NCBI RefSeq assembly: GCF_905220415.1
Contig: NC_059563.1
Coordinates: 1,746,001 to 1,810,000, forward strand
Origin: Colias croceus
Taxonomy: Eukaryota > Arthropoda > Insecta > Lepidoptera > Pieridae
Direction: 5' to 3'
DNA length: 64,000 nt
A program made the translations under genes and the position numbers. The notes under the pieces were generated by a model, which was not told the DNA's origin, searched no databases, and worked only from the letters and a program-made list of their open reading frames with translations. Positions 53,753-64,000 of the stretch are shown piece after piece (within the stretch, counting starts at the first letter, position 1; each line of letters starts with the position of its first letter).

Positions 53753-56286
53753 ACTGTCATATCAATAATATTTTAACATAGAAATTTTTATTAATATCTA
53801 CAATTAAAAAAAAACACAATAATTTTAGTTCTGTATCAAATATCGAAGTAGGTACTCGTACATGAGAAGCAACAGCTTCTTACTTTTGTCTTACGTTTAT
53901 AAACGTATTCAAATTACTTTTCTCTGTAAACGTATTAAAATTTAAAATCTCCTCTTTTTAGGTTAAAAATAACTAAAACTGTGCTTAAAGGCAAATCATA
54001 AAACGAGGGAAATCATTTTGTGGTCTATAAATTTCGACTCTTTTATTTTTACAGAAATAATATAAAACGATACAGTCATTAATCTACGTAGCCTCACTTA
54101 ATATTAATGTTATTCGAACAAAACACGCCATAAAAATGGCATTAATTAACTTAAATATGCGAAAATTTTAAACATAAAATTTTATCCACATAATTAAGAA
54201 TCCGTGCAAAATATTAATTTTAATGACACCTGTTGATTATTATTTTATATAAGAAATATGTCAATGTAATGAAGCGAAGGTTGATATTTCTCGTTGAAAA
54301 ATTACATGATTAATTTGATTCATACGTAAAAATGACGTATCCATATTTTACCTCCTTCATTAGTCCGACAAAACCAACGACATTATACATCATCCTTTCT
54401 TATAGTAAAACGTAATAACACACATACATGACGAGGCAATTAAGACCTTACCTACCTGTGACAAAGTCGAAAACAGATTAGCAAGAATTTAGGAATAATG
54501 TCATTTGGACAGGCGCGAAATGAAATTCGATTCCACATTTTGAAATGTACGACGCTCGAATCGTTCGGTTTCCAATTTGATTTTAAATATCAACGTTCTA
54601 CCGAAGAAGCCGGCCGCCATGACACTTTCTAACTATTGTTGCCATATTGCATTAAAAAAACATTAATTTTAATGTAGCTTGATTAAAATTAACATTATAT
54701 AACAATGCAATTCATCAGTTACATCTCGTCCTGGTCCATGGTCACATGAACAATTCACATATACCTTGTGGTATTTTTTAAAAATCATACGGGGAACAAT
54801 TTAATACCTGCACTAACTGTTATTTCTTTTGTTATCATGTAGAATAATGGATTAAACAGGGTTTCCATTGAAAATACTAATTAGAATTGCTTACCTACCT
54901 ATAGAAAAGACTTCATGTAAGTTCGTATTAGTAGGTAGGTACTACATTTTTGTATTAACAATATCAACTCAAATTTTGCATTAATAATTCTAGTTCGTGT
55001 TTTTATAAAACATGGCTGGTAAGTTATGATGTTTTAAAAATAATCTTTAAATTTTTGTTTACCGTGCTGATGACGTCCAAGTATTTAATTTATTATTTAT
55101 TTATTGACAAATTTGATCAGCGTAATTTTCTTGGCTGTCACATCAAAAAGTCAACAAATTCATAATTTATTTCAACTTCTGAGTAAAGATTCTTACTAAG
55201 GATTCTTAATTTATTTCACTTTACTGCTTGTTTATGCCAGAGCGAATCCAGGGTAGTTGTCTAGTTAAACAGGGTACCTTTACAGGCTATAAGCTACTAT
55301 GTAATGAGGAATTTTTATAGCAATAGCACAGTAAGCGTTTCTGTGGCACAGTACCTATTACAATATTTCCAAGTTTATACACGCATTAAAAGTAAACTGC
55401 ATACTCATTGAAATAAGGCTTGTCTATGGATAAATAAAATAAAGAACGGGGGTAGGTATTTGTAATTGTGGATTTGTTGACGAAAATTTTCCGATTTCTG
55501 AATAGTCTTTTATATACTTATGTCAATTTAATTAGACTTCTTCTAGAAGCACTTTAGAAACGTCATTCAACAGTCTTTTAAACATCAAGCTATGAAGCGA
55601 CGATTTATCACTTATCGTAAATTGTTCAGATTTATTGTAGGGGTGAAAATGTTTATGAACAATCCCCTACCTACCTAACAAGTTATTTTTTTCAGGCTTA
55701 ATTGAATAAGCAGTTGATTATATAAAAATAGTGAGGATTTAACTTTGTTAAAAATATATTCTATCTTGTTTATATTTTTGCAAACCAATATCATGACTAT
55801 AATTTAATAATCGATCATCAAAAAAAAAAACACATTCTCGAAAAACATTATTTAAAAAATCAAACTGTCACATTTAGTGTTGCCATCACCATAAATTACG
55901 TATAAAATGTAAATTCTTGTCATCATATGTAATAAAAGTTAGATAGCCTGCTTATATTATGTGACATGTCGCTGGACGATCGTAAAATTTGTTTTTTATT
56001 AATTTTCTAATCTCGCTCGATTGTTATAGGTTATAAGTTTTAAATGGCACACGGTAGCGTGTGGGTTATTTATTAGTCGATTAGTTGCTCGCTGTTACGA
56101 TAAGTGGATGCGTTTTATCAATTCACACCTGTTTTCGGATTTCGAAGATAATATGTGGTATCGATTTTTGAAATACAATAATTAGTGTAGGTAGGTACCT
56201 AATTGTAATTTTATCGTGGTGTCATTTGTTTGTAAATTAAATTGTTAGAAATTGTAATTAGAAATTAAATTGTTTTATATGTAGAT

Positions 56287-56400
56287 GACCGCCTCCTTGG
56301 TATAAGTAATCCGTAATAGGTTCCTCCCGACGAGTTTTGGGTTCGATTCCCAATGTGACGAAAAACCTATCGGTCTGGCAGTAAACAAGGCTGGTACTTA
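56287..56400 (+). mobile_element. tRNA-derived SINE, degenerate
   Basis: GACCGCCTCCTTGGTATAAG head, GGGTTCGATTCCCAA B box and CGGTCTGGCAG tail; same family as 61820-62020. Confidence 0.6.
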
Positions 56401-57050
56401 GGTATATGTCGATTGTCGGTACATAAAAAAAACTTTCATGTTTCTTTTTATGTATGTAACTTTATTATTATTTGTGTAGGTACCTACCTAATTAATTCAG
56501 AGTACCTACTAAATGCTTACTACCTGTTTGTAAACTTTTGGATTAAGCACTTTATTAGGATAAGTTTTATTTTCTACCAAGGAACAGCGAAGTGAGGGCA
56601 GGTCGTTAATCTCTGCTAAGTTATCTTCAATTATTATTAAGCTTATAAAGTTGTCTGTAGGTACCTACGTAGAAAAATCCTTTTAGAACACTCGTATTTG
56701 AGAATAATGGAAAAATGAAATTATGACACTTACCTAGTTATAACCACAGTTGACAGATATATACTACGTACATACAGTTAGGAAACTAAGCCCCTGCGAT
56801 GAAATTATGACGTATAGCTATAGGGCTGTTACCTTTTTGATATTTAACCGACTTCAAAAATGGAGGAGGTTATCAATTCGGCCTGTATATTTCTGTTTGC
56901 TTTTTTTCACAGTTGACTTTGTGGTAATTTTGAGATTAAAACCCGTTAAAATTAAAAAATGGTGTAGCCTACATATGAATTTACAAGAAGAAACAATCTC
57001 AATAAAATATATAATATGTACCTTGTAAAAGAAAATAGGTACGTTTTTTT

Positions 57051-57383
57051 CAGTGCTATATTTCGAAATCTTGTCTTTTTTGGACGCCGAAGGCTATTTT
57101 AATGTAAGTACCTACCTAAATTATTTATAATGATTGATATTTGTATGATACATATAAGTATTCAATAATTACTTTTAAACCAGAATTAACAATACTTGTA
57201 TGTAGGTATACCTACTAAATTATTTTTAAAACGATAAATTAAATTAAATTAAAAAACACAAAATATGCAAAAATAAATTAAAATTATTATTATACGAACA
57301 TAGAACCTCCTTTTATATAACCTTTTTGTTTTAGGATGAAAAAGAAAATAGTTTGACAGGCTTAGTGCTTGACAAAGTGGTAA
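57051..57383 (+). other. Two possible mini-exons of an unrecognised gene
   Basis: TTTTTTTCAG is followed by a frame reading LYFEILSFLDAEGYFN and a GTAAGT donor at 57104. A TTTTGTTTTAG acceptor then leads to DEKENSLTGLVLDKV and GTAAAG. The phases agree (0), but the blocks are short and no homology is recognised, so chance cannot be excluded. Confidence 0.2.
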
Positions 57384-58672
57384 AGTCACGTATCGATAAA
57401 AATACAATAATTATTATAATATCTATCTTTTTCTTCCCTAATATTTACGTAATTATGCACATAAATTTAAACAAGATTTTTTAAGGTTTCCATTTTTTAG
57501 ATTTTCGTGCTCTTCTAGATTGCGTAAAAAATAGATGCGGTCTTTAAACAGACTGGACTCCTAATAGGTACTATTTGTAGCTATCATTTTGGTAGAAAAT
57601 ATGTCAACATAATTTAAAACTCATACTGCCATATCTATAGAAATTAAAAAATAGTCTCTTTTTAACTTGTAGTCAGATACGATACAGATATATATTTAGG
57701 TATTGAAAGGGCTACAAACTGAAACAATCGATATTTATTTAATGTGAAATGACATCACTTTAAACTTTTTTCCATACTATATTCAAAATCTGTGGATGTG
57801 TCACCCGCTACTATCGATCCCCCTCAATACCCTCGAAAACACGCTTTATGGGGGGGAGCCATTTCGAACATTTTGTATGAAGTTTCCTTACTGTATGTAT
57901 CTGTATATTGTGTTATAACGTTTAAAAAATCATACACAAAATTCGATCATAAAAAAAGCGGAATACTAGATTTGTCATCAAAGCCAACATCATCGTGAGA
58001 CAACAACAAATAAAATGTAGCTAATTGGCCTTATCTCCACGTGCCGCTCCCAGAGCGCTTAGGTTATAGGTATATCTAGGTATACCTTTATATTATACAT
58101 ATGATCTTAAAACATGTGATGAAAAATTTTATTAAACTCACTGTAAATTATAACCATATTATATGATGACGCTTATTTAAAAAAAATCTTCACGCTTTTA
58201 AAAATACCTATATCATAATTATTTGCAGTAGGTAAACTAAGCGTAAACAAAGAAAGCTCGTGTCATTTTATAAAAAAAAACGTTCCGTGAATAAGCGATT
58301 TATAAATTCTTAAAAAGTGAAAAGCTTACCTAATCTGTGGTTCGCACTACCGTAAACATTATCTATAGTCTATGGTTCTATGATTGTCATTAGGCTTAGG
58401 CGCCAAATTCTATTGTTACAAAGTGCATACCATTCAATCTATTGTTCTGTAAATAAAGAAAACAATTGTTCTAATAATAATCTACCTTTTTGGATATTCA
58501 TTGCCACCTTTTTATTCGACTCGTGGGAGAAATTTTTCGATATGTTTACGTAGAATTTTCCTTGTATCACCTATTCGATGAAATGTTAATAAACCAATAC
58601 CGTTTTTATAAATATTTTTAAATGATTTTCTTGGATAAGGAACGAATAATAATAGATTTGATACTACAGTAA

Positions 58673-58878
58673 TCTATACTAATTTATAGCTGAAGAGTTT
58701 GTTTGTTTTTATGATTGTTTGAACGCGCTAATCTCAGGAAGTGCTGGTCCGATTTGAAAAATTCTTTCGGTATTTGATAGCCCAATTATCGAGGAAGGCT
58801 ATAGGCTATATATCATCACGCTGCGCTAAGACCAACAGGAGCGGAGCAATGCGGGTAAAACCGCAGGGCACAGCTTCA
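58673..58878 (+). mobile_element. Helitron-like element
   Basis: TCTATACTAATTTATAGCTG start and CCGCAGGGCACAGCTTCAG end, where the CTAG is damaged. Confidence 0.55.
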
Positions 58879-59026
58879 GTAGGTACAGTGTAGTAACTAT
58901 TATCTAATTAGGTATTATATTTAGGCGCTAACTATTGTTACTATTAATTGCTAATCATATCTTGACTTGATTAATTACAAAAACACCTGCCATTCGACAT
59001 GTTTATAATTTTTGCTTGTCATTTGA

Positions 59027-59246
59027 TCTACACTAATACATATTATAAAGAGGAAAACTTTGTTTGTTTGATTTTAATGAATAGGCTCGTAAACTACTGG
59101 AACGATTATAAAAATTCTTTCACCATTCGAAATCTACATTATCCACGAGTAATATAGGATAGGTTTTATCCCGGAATTTCCACCTGAACGGGAACTACGC
59201 GAGTTTTTCTTTGAAACCGCTGGCGGAGCCGCCGGCGGAAAGCTAG
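59027..59246 (+). mobile_element. Helitron-like element (TCTACAC subfamily)
   Basis: TCTACACTAATACATATTAT start and GGCGGAAAGCTAG end; relative of 2177-2403. Confidence 0.6.
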
Positions 59247-59564
59247 TATGTTATATAGGTGGCTGGTGGTATGTAAGATAAGAACTAGTTACCTAGGTTA
59301 GGTAATGACGATTAGACGATGTCTAAAAATATAGTAAGTACCTAGATTCAATACCTACTATGTACTTTTTATATGAACATTATGGTAGTATCTATCTATC
59401 TGTGTTCATACACACATCATTTTCATAAATGAACTTAAAAAAAGAAAGCACTGAGGAAAATTATGTTGGTAGAAAGAAGATAGGATAGGATAACATATTA
59501 TGAATTTTGATGGAATCTGAAATATAGTAGGTACCTATGCATTGGTAAATCGTTCGTTTTTAAA

Positions 59565-60615
59565 GGGCTCCCGTCACTTTAGCTCCCGACACTTTACCTC
59601 CCGTAACTTTAACTTCCGTCACTTTACCTCCCATCACTTTCACTCGTGTCACTTTAACTCCCGTAATTTTAGCTCCCGTTACTTTACCTCCCGCCACTTT
59701 TACTTCCGTCACTTTTGTCATTCGTTATTTTAAACTACAAAGTTTCCCTTTATTATCTATAAGTATCTATTTCCTAAATCGAAATAATTTTGACTTTAAC
59801 TTTCACTTTAACTTTAACTCCAGTCACTTTAATTTCCGTCACTTTACCTCCCGTCACTTTAACTCGTGTCACTTTACCTCCCGTCACTTTATTTCGCGTC
59901 ACATTACCTCCCGCCACATTAACTCTCGTCACTTTTGTCATTCGTTATTTTAAACTTCATTTAAAGTTTCCCTTTATTATCTATAAGTATCTATTCCCTA
60001 AATCGAAATAATTTTGTCTTTAACTTTCACTTTAACTTTACCTCCCGTCACTTTAATTACCGTCACTTTAACTTGCGCCACTTTACCTCCCGTCACTTTA
60101 GCTTCCGTCACTTTAATTCCCGTCATTTTAGCTCCCGCCATATTAACTCCCGCCACTTTAACTCGTGTCACTTTACCTCCCGCCACTTTCACTCGCGTCA
60201 CTTTAACTAGTCATTTTAGCTCCCGTTACTTTACCTCCCGTCACTTTAACTTCCGCCACTTTACCTCCCGTCACTTTTGGCATTCGTTATTTTAAACTAC
60301 ATTTAAAGTTTCCCTTTATTATCTATAAGTATCTATTCCCTAAATCAAAATAATGTTGACTTTACCTCCCTTCACTTTAACTCGCGTCACTTTACCTCCC
60401 GTCACTTTTACTTCCGTCACTTTATTTTGCGTCACCGTACCTCCCGTCACTTTAACTTGCGTCACTTTAGCTTCCGTCACTTTACCTCCCACCACATTAC
60501 CTCCCGTCACTTTACCTCCCGTCACTTTACCTCCCGTCACTTTACCTCCCGTCACTTTACCTCCCGTCACTTAAACTCCCGTCACTTTACCTCCCGTCAC
60601 TTTAACTTTACTCCC
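59565..60615 (+). repeat. 15-bp minisatellite (CCTCCCGTCACTTTA) with higher-order organisation
   Basis: Repeats of CCTCCCGTCACTTTA and variants (AACTCGTGTCACTTT, AGCTTCCGTCACTTT) cover about 1 kb. They are interrupted three times (about 59717, 59934, 60270) by the same block containing CATTCGTTATTTTAAACTAC and CCCTTTATTATCTATAAGTA. Runs of identical units at 60480-60600 suggest recent expansion. Frames on both strands are repeat artefacts. Confidence 0.9.
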
Positions 60616-60625
60616 CGTCATCCAG

Positions 60626-60783
60626 GTGCATTTCAGCATGGAACGACAACGGCAAGAAGGAACTGATAGATCTCTCTCGACCCGAACTATTGCACAGGAC
60701 GGACTTCTTTCCGGGGTTGGGAATTTGGGATGGGGTCTGAGGAGTGAAACTTGGTATATGCTGGAGGCTAAGTGACCGGAAGC
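60626..60783 (+). pseudogene. MGAT1 (GlcNAc-transferase I)-like exon, broken
   Basis: After the acceptor CGTCATCCAG the frame reads CISAWNDNGKKELIDLSRPE, then LLHRTDFFPGLG. This matches the catalytic-domain stretch of MGAT1, the medial-Golgi enzyme that adds the first GlcNAc of complex N-glycans; animal proteins carry a C-[VI]-S-A-W-N-D-N-G block followed by L-x-R-T-D-F-F-P-G-L-G. Directly after PGLG an extra 8 nt (60723-60730) shifts the frame. Beyond it the expected continuation is recognisable in another frame (WGLRSETWYMLEAK), where TGA at 60773 stands in place of the Trp expected before P-E-A. A GTAAGT donor at 60784 closes the exon. No neighbouring MGAT1 exons were found within several kb. 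The splice-bounded shape points to duplicated genomic DNA, not a processed copy. Confidence 0.75.
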
Positions 60784-61176
60784 GTAAGTATAGCTTTAGA
60801 AACTAGAATATAAGTTGTTTTTGTATCTATAGCTTAGTTATATAGATTTTTTTTAATGTGTACATATTACATACAATATTGTATTGTCACCACTCACCGA
60901 TCCTTGGAAAGTGAAAAGTTTGAATTAAATCTGTCCGTTTTAAGTCGGAAAAAATCAAGTATTTCATATGAAATCGGTTACACACTACTACCTACATATC
61001 AACTCCTTGTCCTTGCAATGCTAGGTAGGTATTTCAGTTTTTTTTTTTCTTATTTATTGTAAGGTTTTGTTTACCTTTTTTATGCCATTTAATCAGTTGT
61101 TACATGAATATACCTACCTATATGTATACTTCTGGGAACCTGAAAAGGAAAAAAATGTTTTAACAATTATACAAGA

Positions 61177-61382
61177 CTAGCTTCCGCCCACGACTTTGTA
61201 CGTGCATCCCCGTTTTTCCCCGTTCCCGCAAGAATTTCAGGAAATCCTTTCTTAGCGGATGCCTACGTCCTAACATCTACATGTATGCCAAATTTCAGCC
61301 CGATACGTCCAGTGGTTTGGGCTGTGCGTTGATATATCACTATATCAGTCACCTTTGAGTTTTATATATATAGATATAGATA
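61177..61382 (-). mobile_element. Helitron-like or related repeat
   Basis: CTAGCTTCCGCCCACGACTT is the inverted 3' end; GGCTGTGCGTTGATATATCA and an AT run follow. Confidence 0.4.
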
Positions 61383-61539
61383 GGGAGGCGAGGTAGCTAA
61401 ATGACGACGTTCAACGGCGTCGTCGAGACTTATCAAAATCGAAAGAGAAAATAATTTCGAAAAGAAAAGCAAGCTTCTATGGTAAAAACCATTTTAGCGG
61501 TGGGTTTGGCGTGTACGGATTTTCAAAAATGTAAAAAAA

Positions 61540-61735
61540 AACAGTTACTTGGGCATTCTCGAGCGCGTCAGATATTCATACTACGTATGCCCCAAGTCCC
61601 TCTGATAACAACGGTATACTAATCTGCCGGTTTGCGTGGTGGGGCTAGGCATATAAATTCGTCAAAAATGCACAAAAAAAAAATTTAGGTACTCGAGCGC
61701 GTCAGATTATCGGAAGGGGTGTTAAGTAGGCCCCA
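61540..61735. repeat. Interspersed repeat with duplicated CTCGAGCGCGTCAGAT
   Basis: CTCGAGCGCGTCAGAT occurs at about 61558 and 61693 with A-rich runs before each. It ends GGGGTGTTAAGTAGGCCCCA. Recognised as repetitive in style only. Confidence 0.35.
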
Positions 61736-61819
61736 AGGAAGCTCCCCTTAAAAAAACTGACGATTACGACATGACGATAATATGACAGATTATCTAAAGT
61801 TATAAACAGTGGCCTTGGC

Positions 61820-62020
61820 CAGACCGCCTCCTTGGTACAGTGGTTGACGCGTGAGCGTAACACCGAGGGGTCCTGGGTTCGATTCCCGGTGGAGACGAAG
61901 AAAAAAAAATGTCTCGGTCTGGCAGGACACAGAAGGCTGATCACCTACTTGTCCCTAAAGAAAATCGATCAGTGAAACAGATGTATAATGCATCTGCCCC
62001 TTACCCCACTTGTAAAATTA
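61820..62020 (+). mobile_element. tRNA-derived SINE
   Basis: GACCGCCTCCTTGGTACAGT and GGTTGACGCGTGAGCG (A-box region), TCCTGGGTTCGATTCCCGGT (B box), then A9, CGGTCTGGCAGGACAC and a lineage tail. It is the best-preserved SINE here. Confidence 0.75.
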
Positions 62021-62469
62021 TGATCATCAGTTTTATGATAATAAGAACTAACTCCTCTATAGGTATTTCACTTATCTCATAATCATAACCCTCCTTTATA
62101 CACGCGCTGTCGGTTAATAAATATTTATATTAATACAAGCAGCCACCAAGCAGCGTTTTTTGTAAAAACTTTGTAAGTAACTAAATTAGGTACCTACACA
62201 ATTCTTGGTAGGTACCTATACAGTACCTAAAACTTAGAAAGTACAATATATTTTTCAGCATAATTTTCATTATAATTTATTTAAATCGGAATTACAATAC
62301 CTATACCAATTTTATACCAATATTTTTCTTCTTATTTAAAAAGCCACAAACGCTTTTACGCAAACCTATAAATGTAAATAACAATATTTATCGGGAGCCA
62401 TCCGTATGTACGCCTTTTAATGCTCTAAGGTATACGCGATTGTATTAAAAATACTTTCTAGGCAATAAA

Positions 62470-63058
62470 AGTAATTGCTTCTAAATTCTAAAAACAGCAC
62501 GCGCCCGTCGCTCTGGAAGCGCAAAACTAAACGACCACCTACCTCGATCACGCCTCTTTACACCCACATCTTAACTACTAATTTCGTCTCAGGTAACAGA
62601 AAACTGTCGTCAAATAGATAATAAACAGTCGTTATCGCTTCTTTCCTTGTTACCTGAAAAATTGCGGTGGAATAAGGGTGGGGCGGAGAGGCAAGGGGCG
62701 ACGACGCGCGGCAGTCTCGCCCCGGCCGCGGCGCGTTAGTGTCGACGCAACAATACAATAGAACTATTTTACATTTTGAACCGTGTATCCCGCGCATTAC
62801 AGCTACGGCCCGTATTGACAACGAATTTACACATAGATTAAAAATTATAAAAAAAAGTTATTTGACAGTTCTATTCGCGGCGAACACAATCAAGGACGGT
62901 GTAATTAGGAAATTTTGGATAAGTGCGTCTTTTGCGATAAGATAATTTTTATAGGAACGTCATATTTGTGGCGTGCTCGTGAGTGGTCGATCGCTTATTT
63001 TGAAGTGAATAAGTTTTATTTTAGTGCGACGTGTTGGTTTTGGATTTTGGTGGTGAAG
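62470..63058 (+). promoter_or_regulatory. CpG-rich promoter patch and probable non-coding first exon
   Basis: 62640-62745 is strikingly GC/CpG-rich against an AT-rich background (GGCGACGACGCGCGGCAGTC, CCCGGCCGCGGCGCG). It is followed by about 300 nt of moderate composition ending in GTGAAG|GTAAGTG at 63058/63059, a strong donor. No long ATG-initiated frame precedes the donor, so I infer a 5' UTR exon of a gene whose coding part lies to the right. Confidence 0.45.
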
Positions 63059-64000
63059 GTAAGTGTTGAAAGCGCAAAAAATTATGAAAATATCGATTGT
63101 TGTTTCACTTTTTTTCGTGTTTTGGAATGGACAGGTTGTCAAACAGTTCATTGACCTTTATTTGACCATAGACACGATTATTTGTACATAAATAATATTA
63201 CTAAACAATATCATCTGCCTATAAGTTTTTCTACATACCTACCCGCTTACGGCGTGACGTTGGCTAACCTAGGCCTATAAAGCCGCATGATTTATTACTT
63301 CATTAAACCACTATTAATGCATAACATTATAATTATTTAACTAGATATTAATTTAACGTTTGTTGGATACGAAATAACAAGTGGAATTTAGTAATAATAC
63401 GATTATCTAGGTATTTAACACAAGTAGGTAGGTCTATTAGGTAGATTGAACTAGTTGTGTCTGGGACTAAAATACCTAACACATCTTTGTGTCCGAATGT
63501 ATATTTTAAATGTCAAATTTACATCTCTATTAAAGCTGAGCTTTAAGGAAAACAATTTTAACGAAGAATATATACATGCCTATTTATTTATCTATTTGCA
63601 TCCATTCTATAGGTATTTTATTATTTTCAAATTTTAATAGCAATATACTAACACCAACGTGCTTTTATTCAATTTCTTTACTTATCTTTAAACTTATGTA
63701 ACTATAATTTTTTATAATAAACTGACCATAAAGAAATGAAAAAAAAGAAATGTTCTAGGATTCGATATTCAAATAGCCGACGCGCGCGTAATTTCCAAGA
63801 TAGCCTACTGATTGGTTTCGATACCAAAAGTCATTTAGAAACACCTCGTAAACGCATACAATTTACGACTTAATAATATTCGTATAAATTACATTATGTT
63901 GCATATAATATTACAAATTATTATTTTACAGCAAGTGTGCATTTAATTTATCCACATAGGATTTAATACATATTGTGAACTTTTACTACCTACCTACCTA
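63059..64000. other. AT-rich DNA, probable first intron
   Basis: Starts with the GTAAGTG donor noted above. It has short TAGGTA runs and no recognised exon or element. Confidence 0.3.

Larger units (their letters stand above)
52909..58670. other. Mostly unique AT-rich DNA, few repeats
   Basis: Contains the palindrome cluster at 53675-53752, a degenerate SINE at 56287-56400, a partial AACCGACTTCAAA MITE at 56844-56885 and possible mini-exons at 57051-57383. Nothing else is recognised. Confidence 0.35.

Noticed and set aside
54560..54640. Minus-strand ATGGCGGCCGGCTTC as a gene start
   Set aside because: The frame runs about 40 codons in ordinary AT-rich sequence with no donor that makes sense; kept only as a weak motif.
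59542..60666. Repeated frames such as VTLPPVTLPPVTL or SRHFTSRHF
   Set aside because: Artefacts of the 15-bp minisatellite, whose length is a multiple of three, so every frame repeats without stops.
61820..61900. A genuine tRNA gene at the SINE head
   Set aside because: The acceptor stem does not pair and the same head plus tail recurs at 56287, so it is a SINE.

Overview
This window looks like nuclear DNA from a moth or butterfly (Lepidoptera). It is AT-rich, its genes have small exons in long introns, and it is full of Helitron-like elements (TCTATAC start, GCTAG end), TA-flanked mariner-type MITEs, hAT and PIF/Harbinger-type insertions, tRNA-derived SINEs and TAGGTACC-rich simple sequence. 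All identifications come from reading the sequence; no database search was possible.

Layout. 1-247 (minus): two exons of a secreted cuticular/pro-resilin-like protein that runs off the left edge. 3.1-4.8 kb: an 8-bp-TSD hAT-type element. 5.9-6.8 kb (minus): an intronless orphan seven-transmembrane protein, divergent from a secreted spherulin-2A-like gene at 7.6-8.5 kb (plus). 8.6-14.0 kb: a chain of DNA transposons (TA-MITE, Tc1/mariner-type with a spliced transposase relic, P-element/THAP-like relic, and a 1.2-kb element carrying a short tail-anchored reading frame).

14.5-36.5 kb and 39.1-44.1 kb (both plus) hold two tandem ABHD12-like serine hydrolase genes. Each has ten coding exons with matching phases, and both keep the nucleophile elbow, acid and His. 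Copy 1 is about 22 kb because its introns are filled with transposons; several end within 26-60 nt of splice sites. Copy 2 occupies 5 kb. Intron 2 of copy 1 holds a Helitron helicase frame. Intron 3 holds a 3-kb Helitron with an exon-like fragment and a minisatellite, followed by a nest of Harbinger MITE > hAT > Tc1 foldback + Helitron. A large foldback lies between the two genes.

44.2-58.6 kb has few recognisable transposons and no convincing multi-exon gene. It contains a 294-bp MITE, possible CpG-rich promoter patches and mostly unique AT-rich DNA. 59.5-60.6 kb is a 15-bp minisatellite with a higher-order unit. It runs straight into one exon of an MGAT1 (N-acetylglucosaminyltransferase I)-like gene that carries a frameshift and a stop. 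Near the right edge, 62.5-63.06 kb is a CpG-rich patch ending in a good splice donor, probably a promoter and non-coding first exon of a gene lying to the right.
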